Shown in pieces: positions 14,916 through 20,527 of a stretch of DNA of 20,527 bases. Numbering within the stretch: the stretch's first letter is position 1; every line of letters begins with the position of its first letter. The translations under genes were made by a program, and so were the position numbers. The notes below the pieces were generated by a model. That model was not told where the DNA came from, did not search any database, and worked only from the letters and a program-made list of their open reading frames with translations. Source of the DNA: Erysipelotrichaceae bacterium (GTDB taxonomy: Bacteria > Bacillota_I > Bacilli_A > Erysipelotrichales > Erysipelotrichaceae); contig CAAEVI010000146.1 in assembly GCA_900759455.1 (NCBI GenBank), positions 1 through 20,527 on the forward strand, given 5' to 3'.

Positions 14916-15712
14916 TCTTTTCCCTCCGCAAAAGGATCGACGCCCATGCGGGAAAAATATGCTCCCAACGCCTGTTCCACATAACCATTCGCAAGCAATT
15001 GCTTTTCCTGCCATTGAGTGTCTGTCCCTTCAAATTGCCCCAGTTCGATCAGTTTGGGAAGCATGCTCATATCGCCGCCTGTGAATTCCGTTATCATATC
15101 CCAATAGGCTTTTGCAAATCGCTGCGCTTCGTCACTGTCGGCGGCAACATCTGCATGTTTCAGTCGTATGGCCTCTTCCTGAAGCTGCAGAAAAGTATCC
15201 ATAAACGCTTTTCCGCTTTCTTTATCAAAATGACTGCGAATGTGATCAAGCGTTTTATCATCAAAATGTTTGATCAGCCAGTAGTAATCATTTTTCATCT
15301 GTAAATTTACGATAATGTCGGCATATTTTTTAAAATCAACGAACTGCATTTGCAGCACTTCCTTCTGCAGCGCTTCCAGCTCTCTTAACGATTCAGACAG
15401 ACTGCTTATTTTCTTCTTCACGGCTTGTGCCTGTTGCGTCAAAACAGCGGCCACTTCATCGGGAGTTTCAAGGGAAGGCAGTCGATTTTTTATATCACTC
15501 AGCGAAAATCCCAAATGTTTGAGCGATAATATCTGATGAAGCTTTACGATATCTTTATCGGTATAGAGCCGGCGTCCTCCTTCACTGATCATAGACGGGG
15601 AAAACACTCCCTCTCGATCGTAATGCTGCAATGTCCGCACCGTAATATCCATCTTCTTTGCAACTTCTCCAACAGTCATATAACCTTGCGGTATAGCTTT
15701 GTTTTGATCCAT
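14912..15712 (-). CDS. MerR-family regulator with TipAS-like ligand-binding C-terminal half
   Basis: A 266-residue MerR regulator. The N-terminal winged helix-turn-helix (residues 12-80) has MTVGEVAKKMDITVRTLQHYD and the wing GGRRLYTDKD. A coiled coil at about 87-120 follows. The C-terminal half (about 150-255) has the spaced pattern AYWDMITEFTGGDMSMLPKLIELGQF with a helical end, as in the TipAS antibiotic-recognition domain; this call is by pattern and not searched. It heads the operon ahead of an ABC ATPase and permease, with a 4-base overlap, so it probably senses a drug or peptide and induces the exporter and itself. The start at 15712 has GGAGGTG upstream; M12 is a less likely start. Confidence 0.9.
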   Translation of the reverse strand: MDQNKAIPQGYMTVGEVAKKMDITVRTLQHYDREGVFSPSMISEGGRRLYTDKDIVKLHQILSLKHLGFSLSDIKNRLPSLETPDEVAAVLTQQAQAVKKKISSLSESLRELEALQKEVLQMQFVDFKKYADIIVNLQMKNDYYWLIKHFDDKTLDHIRSHFDKESGKAFMDTFLQLQEEAIRLKHADVAADSDEAQRFAKAYWDMITEFTGGDMSMLPKLIELGQFEGTDTQWQEKQLLANGYVEQALGAYFSRMGVDPFAEGKE

Positions 15713-15730
15713 AGCGCACCTCCTGCTTAT

Positions 15731-15761
15731 AGTATATCTTGTTACGCTGCGTCACAAGCAA
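15731..15761 (-). promoter_or_regulatory. MerR-type promoter with long spacer, ahead of merR-ABC operon
   Basis: On the minus strand TTGCTT (15756-15761) and TATACT (15731-15736) are 19 bases apart, longer than the normal 17. Such spacers are the hallmark of promoters activated by DNA distortion by MerR proteins. The predicted leader to the regulator start at 15712 is short. Confidence 0.75.
15738..15758. repeat. 21-base dyad, likely MerR operator
   Basis: CTTGTTACGC, a central T, then GCGTCACAAG: 10-base arms matching at 9 positions. It lies across the 19-base spacer between the -35 and -10 of the regulator's own promoter, exactly where MerR dimers bind. Confidence 0.75.
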
Positions 15762-15829
15762 GTACTTTTGGAAAGCTTTTTTTACTGATGAATTGAGCAA
15801 GAATGTCATAGCAGCGCTTTTCGCGGAAA

Positions 15830-15885
15830 TAAAAAAAATCTGCCATGCGCCTGTCTCTCAATCAAGTGAGCAGCGAATGGCAGAT
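15830..15885 (-). terminator. Rho-independent terminator after the 483-residue hypothetical gene
   Basis: Arms ATCTGCCAT and ATGGCAGAT pair perfectly over 9 bases around a structured loop (CTCA/TGAG inside). On the minus strand it runs into eight T (15830-15837). It follows the hypothetical gene's stop by about 50 bases. Confidence 0.82.
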
Positions 15886-15937
15886 GATCATCGATCCAAA
15901 ACCATACGATCACGTGATGTTCAAAAATGTCTTGTTC

Positions 15938-17389
15938 TTACCCTATTTCCATCTGACTCTTTATATCTTTCATGACTGAGACGATTTCCATGCTCTGCTG
16001 AAGGACCTCGACCCATACATCTGTATTTTCTTGGGAAAATACACGCATCAGCAGTCTCATTACGGTCTTTTCCGGATCAATGCTGTTTTTAAGAAATGCC
16101 TTTTGATCTTCTTTTGGATTTCGGCTGATCACATTGATATATTCACCGTGTGCCGCCAGCAGAAAGAAACGTACCGCCAGTGTCGGCAGCAATACCGAGT
16201 GAAAGCTCCAGTCACAAGACAAGACGAAACGCAATGCCTCCAGTTCTTTCCTGCCGCTTTTCAGTTTTACTTTTAAGATTTTTGTCAGATCAATGTATGT
16301 TTTGATCACGACAGCCGCCCGCAGCGCATAGATATATGTCCTTCCATCTATCGTCTGCAGCAGCACCCCTTCCTGCTCATCAAAAAGTTCCATCCACTGA
16401 CGGTCAAATGCAATCAGCTTTTTCAGAAACTTCACTGCATTGCCGGCATTGAACTTGATCTTGTCACGAACCTCCACCTTACGGATCGTTTGACGGCAGA
16501 AACAATACAGCTCACTGGTATACAGAAACGTATCCAGTTCCTCCACATCAATATAGAGCGCCTTCCATTCTTCAAACGGTTGTATTTTTATCGGCGGAAA
16601 CAAAAACAGCTCCTGATGACTGTTCAGGTTTTCATACAGATCACAGACATAACCATACATGGAAAAACAATGACAATACCGCATCACCTTTAGCAGAAAA
16701 TCATTGTAAATAAGCTCGGGTCTGGAAAGATTCAGATCGACACAACGGCATATTTCCTCCATCGTACAGCCATGGCTGCACAAAGAGATCACATCCTGTG
16801 AAAGCTGATTCATGAGCGCCCCGGAGAGTGTAGTGCTTCTGCAAAAAACATCAAACACCTCTTGATCGTCAAAAAGATTACTCAGGATAAACGTCACATA
16901 TTTTCCCTGTTCGTTTCCTTCATCATAAGAATACCGGTATCCGGCATTGGAAAAACGCAGGAACAGAAAGATGTTTTTCCTGGGAAAGGCGAAGTAATTC
17001 ATCATATAGAAAAAATACAACAGCTGATAATACGAATCACAGGCCAGCGCTTCCTGTCCCGTTTGGATATGAAAAAGCGAAAGCGCCTTTGCAATCGAAA
17101 ACTGCTTCTGCTCCCTACCGTTTTTGTCTCTGCGATACAACAGTTCTTTGATTTCTCCTTCACTGCGGTTCCAAGTGCTCTCACTGACATGAAAAGCGTC
17201 CACATAAAGCAATTGTCCCTGGTTGTCCCTGTGACGAAAGGCTGTTTTTTCTCCTGCCTTCCAGGCAGTATACAACAGCTGCGTGATCCTCCAGATTTCT
17301 TTTGAAAGAGAAGTCAGATTCGCATCTTCCTCCGGTAACAGCATCCCGAAATCATAGATACTTCGCAAGGATCTCCCTTCAAACAACAT
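15938..17389 (-). CDS. Hypothetical protein, 483 residues, no recognised family
   Basis: I do not recognise this protein. It is 483 residues with no signal peptide and no clear transmembrane helix, so it is probably cytoplasmic. It is rich in aromatic residues (FYFMMNYF-type stretches near 130) and in cysteine (for example CSHGCTMEEICRC near 205-218). The end is helical and acidic/basic mixed. The ATG at 17389 has a GGAGGG site. It lies 36 bases after the DMT transporter gene in the same direction, but an extended -10 in that gap gives it its own promoter, and it has its own terminator. No catalytic motif, ATP-binding loop or helix-turn-helix is visible to me. Function is unknown; the frame is clearly coding by length and by its signals. 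Confidence 0.85.
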   Translation of the reverse strand: MLFEGRSLRSIYDFGMLLPEEDANLTSLSKEIWRITQLLYTAWKAGEKTAFRHRDNQGQLLYVDAFHVSESTWNRSEGEIKELLYRRDKNGREQKQFSIAKALSLFHIQTGQEALACDSYYQLLYFFYMMNYFAFPRKNIFLFLRFSNAGYRYSYDEGNEQGKYVTFILSNLFDDQEVFDVFCRSTTLSGALMNQLSQDVISLCSHGCTMEEICRCVDLNLSRPELIYNDFLLKVMRYCHCFSMYGYVCDLYENLNSHQELFLFPPIKIQPFEEWKALYIDVEELDTFLYTSELYCFCRQTIRKVEVRDKIKFNAGNAVKFLKKLIAFDRQWMELFDEQEGVLLQTIDGRTYIYALRAAVVIKTYIDLTKILKVKLKSGRKELEALRFVLSCDWSFHSVLLPTLAVRFFLLAAHGEYINVISRNPKEDQKAFLKNSIDPEKTVMRLLMRVFSQENTDVWVEVLQQSMEIVSVMKDIKSQMEIG

Positions 17390-17419
17390 CGGCTCCCCCT
17401 CCTTCGCTGATTTATCCAG

Positions 17420-17428
17420 ATTATATCA
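17420..17428 (-). promoter_or_regulatory. Extended -10 promoter of the hypothetical gene
   Basis: On the minus strand it reads TGA then TATAAT, a perfect extended -10. The TGA doubles as the stop codon of the DMT transporter gene. The start would be near 17413, with about 24 bases before the hypothetical gene's ATG. The -35 position has no match. Confidence 0.55.
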
Positions 17429-18316
17429 TTTTCCTGATATCTCCTGCTGCTTTCTTCGCTGAAACAGCGCAACATTTACGATTGCCGTCATGATGATGAC
17501 ACTTCCCGCAACCTTTAAAACCGTCAGCTGTTCATTGAGGAAGATGAAACCGGACACCAGGCTTGTGATCGGTTCGAACAGGGAAAAGAGCGCAGTCATG
17601 GAAGCACCCAGATAACGGGAACCAAAGGCAATGCAAATATTGGCAAACATGCTGAAAACAGTCAGAAGTCCCAACAGCCATAACGGCATGTCGTTAAAAC
17701 AGGACAGACTTTCCTGAATCGAGCATGTAAACAGATTCACGATCATGAGCATCACGATGGTGCAAAGTGACAGATAAAATGTAAACACAGCGGAATCCAT
17801 CTGATTAAACCGATGACGTTCCAGCTGGATCAGATACACGGCATATGTGATGGCCGAAAGCAGGGCCAGCGCGATCCCCGCCATCCCTTGAATGCTCCCC
17901 TGTTCGAAAAAACAAAAGATTCCAAACAGGACCAAGATCAAAGAACAAAGAATCGGACGCTCGATTTGCTGACGATAATAAACGATACAAATCAAAATGA
18001 CAAAAGCAGGATATAAAAAATGCAGAGTTGTGGCCATGCCGACAGGGATATACAGATACGATAGGTTCAATAGGAGCATCGTGACTGCAGAAAAGAAACC
18101 GGCATAAAGCGAAAGTTGAAATAGCTGCCGCAACGGGAGCCGCAATGAGCTTTTTTTGATACGGCAATACAGAAACAGAATCGGCAAAACGCAGACATGT
18201 CTGTAAAAAGCCACCGAAATCGCATCAAATCCGGCTGCATACAAAACCTTAGTCAACAGCGGAATTATCCCAAGCAATACAGCAGATAACAAAACACTGC
18301 CAATACCAAGTAACAT
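17426..18316 (-). CDS. DMT-superfamily (EamA) transporter
   Basis: A 296-residue membrane protein with about ten hydrophobic helices in two EamA repeats (about residues 5-135 and 145-285), the layout of drug/metabolite transporters that export amino acids, metabolites or drugs. The first repeat carries the typical IIPLLTKVLYAAGFDAISVAFYRH start and a LHFLYPAFVIL helix; the second has SRYLGASMTALFSLFEPITS, a pattern common near the end of this family. A short basic tail follows. The start at 18316 has AAAGGAGG. The substrate cannot be predicted. No clear promoter was found upstream. The following hypothetical gene may also be read through from here. Confidence 0.93.
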   Translation of the reverse strand: MLLGIGSVLLSAVLLGIIPLLTKVLYAAGFDAISVAFYRHVCVLPILFLYCRIKKSSLRLPLRQLFQLSLYAGFFSAVTMLLLNLSYLYIPVGMATTLHFLYPAFVILICIVYYRQQIERPILCSLILVLFGIFCFFEQGSIQGMAGIALALLSAITYAVYLIQLERHRFNQMDSAVFTFYLSLCTIVMLMIVNLFTCSIQESLSCFNDMPLWLLGLLTVFSMFANICIAFGSRYLGASMTALFSLFEPITSLVSGFIFLNEQLTVLKVAGSVIIMTAIVNVALFQRRKQQEISGK

Positions 18317-18429
18317 AGTTTCCTCCTTTCAAACAAAACAAACGATAAACGGGAAGAACAAAAAGCAAAAAGATCAATATTCTCCTATATCTTCTTCAGT
18401 AATTCATTTCCTTTCTTTATTATTTACGC

Positions 18430-18435
18430 TATACT
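18430..18435 (+). promoter_or_regulatory. -10 element upstream of the RNA methyltransferase gene
   Basis: TATACT lies 25 bases before the ATG. A good -35 is not visible at 17 bases, so this call is moderate. The ribosome binding site AAAAAGGA follows, nine bases before the ATG. Confidence 0.4.
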
Positions 18436-18460
18436 AACAGAAGAAAAAGGATGTGTTCAT

Positions 18461-19195
18461 ATGGAAATCAATTCACTGCAAAATGCCCGTGTCAAAGAAT
18501 GGGCAAAGTTAAAACAAAAAAAATACAGAGATGAGGCTGGCTGTTTTCTAGTAGAAGGAGAACATCTAATCGAAGAAGCAGATAAAGCGGGATTGGTCAA
18601 ATGCATCATTACTTTGAATGAGAAAAAAGACCGGTTTCCCGCCTATGAACATTACATCGTTACCAGAGCAATTTTAGATAAACTCTCCACGACTGTCTCC
18701 GGCACTTCTATCATGGCACTTTGTCGTCTCCCTGATCGTTTTGACATCAGTGGTGATCGTTTTATCCTGTTGGACCGCATTCAGGATCCTGGAAATCTTG
18801 GTACGATCTTACGAAGTGCTTATTCTTTTGGTTATGAAAATATCATCTTATCTCCGGGCTGTGCAGATATCTACAACGAAAAAGTTATCCGTTCCACACA
18901 AGGTGCACTTTTTCACCTGAAAACAAGAACGCAGCCTTTGGATACATGCATCCAGGAACTCAAGCAGAAGAAGATTCCTGTCTATGCCACTGCTCTGCAC
19001 AAAGACAGCGTTCCTCTTGCTTCTCTGCCGGCACAAAAGCGCTTTGCACTCGTTTTCGGAAATGAGGGACAAGGCGTCAGCGAGGATATTTTAAATCAAA
19101 GCGACGCAACCGTATTTATTGAAATGTCACAATTTGAGTCTCTGAATGTTGCGGTTGCTGCCGGCATCTGTCTGTATACAATGAATCACAAATAA
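18461..19195 (+). CDS. TrmH/SpoU-family RNA 2'-O-methyltransferase
   Basis: A 244-residue SPOUT-class methyltransferase that would 2'-O-methylate a ribose in rRNA or tRNA using S-adenosylmethionine. The N-terminal substrate-binding domain is about residues 1-95 (SLQNARVKEWAKLKQKKYRD, then FLVEGEHLI). The C-terminal SpoU domain has motif 1 QDPGNLGTILRSA (catalytic-site R118), motif 2 FGNEGQG (N201, E202) and motif 3 ESLNVAVAAGI (S227, N229). All three knot motifs are intact. It resembles the TsnR/RlmB-type proteins and B. subtilis YsgA, which lies next to pheST in Bacillus. The RNA target is not defined by sequence. It is monocistronic, with a terminator that begins inside its stop codon region. 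Confidence 0.94.
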   Translation: MEINSLQNARVKEWAKLKQKKYRDEAGCFLVEGEHLIEEADKAGLVKCIITLNEKKDRFPAYEHYIVTRAILDKLSTTVSGTSIMALCRLPDRFDISGDRFILLDRIQDPGNLGTILRSAYSFGYENIILSPGCADIYNEKVIRSTQGALFHLKTRTQPLDTCIQELKQKKIPVYATALHKDSVPLASLPAQKRFALVFGNEGQGVSEDILNQSDATVFIEMSQFESLNVAVAAGICLYTMNHK

Positions 19196-19215
19196 GCAGG
19201 TTCCCTGCTTTTTTT
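19194..19215 (+). terminator. Rho-independent terminator after the RNA methyltransferase gene
   Basis: Arms AAGCAGG and CCTGCTT around a 3-base loop, followed by consecutive T. The first arm overlaps the stop codon. It also crosses the end of the convergent M20 gene (19214). Confidence 0.88.
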
Positions 19216-20429
19216 ATTCCCCGTTATTCAACCTTGTTTGCAGTTCCTGACGCGCAAGATCAAGAAGATCAGGAGCCAGCAGCAAATCCAGTGCACTGAG
19301 TGCCAATACCTTACTTCCCAGCAAAAGTACTTCTTTTGCTTTTGGTGATGCACAAAGCTCATAAAACCGCGGTGTATGATTTGATATTTTTTCTTCCGGC
19401 AGCAAACTTGGATAAAACATAATGCCAGGGAATACCCTGCTCAAATTACCGAAATCCTCTCCGCCGCGATCATCGATCATTCCTTCCATCAGCGGTTCTC
19501 CCAGTAATTCGCAGTTCTTTCCGACTATTCTTTCAAGCACTGAATTACGTACTCTTCCAAGATATTTTTCACTCTCTTCCACCTCAACCTGACAGCCGCT
19601 CGCAAGTGCACCAGCTTGTATGCAATTTTTTACTTTTCGGATTGTTTCTTCCAGATTACTAGCATCTAAACAACGAATCGATATATTCAATTCACATAAA
19701 TCAGGAATAATGGCACGTACTTCTCCACAGTGAACAAACTGGACAAACACTTGTGTGGAAGCCGGTAGCTGATATCGTAGGCAGCCAATACTCATATAAC
19801 AGATGTTGGCAGCATCCTGGGCATTGATTCCTTTTTCCTTATGATTTCCTGCATGCGCAGCCAAGCCATGGTAACATACTTTTAAAGTAACGGTCGAACA
19901 GCATTTCCCGGCAATCTTGCTCACCCCCCCCCGATGTCGGATGAATCATCATAGCTGCATCTGTCCGATCGAAAACACCATGCTTCTGCATGATAATCTT
20001 ACCTCCGCCCCCCTCTTCGGCCGGAGTGCCGACAACGCGAACAGTACCTGATATATGAAATCGCTTCATCGTTTTGATCAATGCAATTCCGGCACCTACT
20101 GCAGCAGCAGCTATGATATTATGACCGCATGCATGTACCGCTTGATAAGCAGGTCCAAACGAATCTCCCAGACCGAGCGCATCATATTCAGCTAAAATAT
20201 CGATCTGAAGACCCTTTCTATCATAAGGACAGCAGGACGCAACAAATGCCGTATCCAGCCATCCAACCTTTTCTTCGATTGCAAAATTCTTTTGCCGCAG
20301 CAGGTTTATCATTGCATCGCTTGAGCGGTATTCATGAAAGCCAAGTTCAGGATGATCATAAATAAATTTACATAGATTCCATAATGATTCCTCATTTTTT
20401 GATATTACATCACACAAATATTTCCTCAT
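19214..20429 (-). pseudogene. M20-family amidohydrolase, frameshifted at a G9 tract
   Basis: A metal-dependent M20D amidohydrolase (AbgB or N-acyl amino acid hydrolase-like) whose frame is broken. The first part, from ATG 20429 with an AAAGGAGG site, has the metal-binding ACGHN (C101, H103), GTPAEEGGGG (E138, E139) and MIHP (H163). It then loses frame at nine G on the coding strand (19924-19932). The second part, in another frame, continues with YHGLAAHAG, RGGEDFGNLS and NHTPRFYE, all expected in the family. Eight G would join both into one 404-residue protein of normal family length, reading HPTSGGVSKIAG across the junction. So it is either phase-variable, a recent inactivation, or a base-count error in the run. 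No good promoter was seen; a TTGACA at 20460-20465 has no -10. Confidence 0.85.
19924..19932. repeat. G9/C9 homopolymer tract inside the M20 gene
   Basis: Nine C on the plus strand (nine G in coding sense) at the exact point where the two reading frames separate. One base less restores an intact gene. Tracts like this slip during replication and in sequencing. Confidence 0.9.
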
Positions 20430-20527
20430 ACGTCCTCCTTTCTGTTATGAAATGACGATTGTCAAGTAGAAATATCATTTTCCTTTGATAATCGCCTATT
20501 TATTTAAATCAAGGACATTAGACAGGA

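Noticed and set aside
20460..20465. Perfect TTGACA (minus strand) upstream of the M20 gene
   Set aside because: No acceptable -10 lies 16-18 bases downstream, so it does not support a promoter on its own.

Overview
The window reads as a Bacillota (Firmicutes) chromosome. Ribosome binding sites are strong AGGAGG types, promoters often carry an extended -10 (TGnTATAAT), terminators are rho-independent hairpins with U-tracts, and pheST is preceded by a T-box leader. G+C looks moderate by eye (not counted). A gut Erysipelotrichia-like lineage would fit the gene content, but that is an inference. Most genes are on the minus strand; pepA, trhA and the TrmH/SpoU methyltransferase gene are on the plus strand.

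Layout by region. (1) 1-3030: two overlapping minus-strand genes for a heterodimeric ABC exporter; the second runs off the left edge. (2) 3108-4536: a histidine-phosphatase (phosphoglycerate mutase-like) gene overlapped by 4 bases with a Cof-type HAD phosphatase gene, closed by a terminator. (3) 4688-6137: an M17 leucyl aminopeptidase, divergent from the phosphatase pair. (4) 6180-7089: a TrhA/hemolysin III membrane protein whose promoter is flanked by two perfect inverted repeats. (5) 7106-10873: the pheS-pheT operon with its own terminator, a UUC-specifier T-box leader and a near-consensus promoter. (6) 10899-13272: a minus-strand operon of a possible 23-codon leader ORF, a mini-MerR regulator, a lipoprotein and a zinc-ribbon/SHOCT protein; this is the least explained cluster. 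(7) 13297-15761: a MerR regulator with a TipAS-like C-terminal half, an ABC ATPase and an ABC-2 permease, behind a MerR-type promoter with a 19-base spacer and a 21-base dyad. (8) 15838-18316: a DMT/EamA transporter followed by an unrecognised 483-residue protein that has its own extended -10. (9) 18461-20429: a TrmH/SpoU RNA methyltransferase, then a convergent M20-family amidohydrolase broken by a frameshift at a run of nine G (coding strand).

How they fit together: the housekeeping part (pheST, phosphatases, aminopeptidase, rRNA/tRNA methyltransferase) is conventional. The accessory part carries two export systems, two MerR regulators and several envelope proteins, suggesting drug or envelope-stress functions. 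No rRNA, tRNA, IS element, CRISPR array or prophage was seen. No wholly new system is proven. The best leads are the G9 tract in the amidohydrolase, the MerR/lipoprotein/SHOCT operon with its small coupled ORF, and the orphan 483-residue protein.
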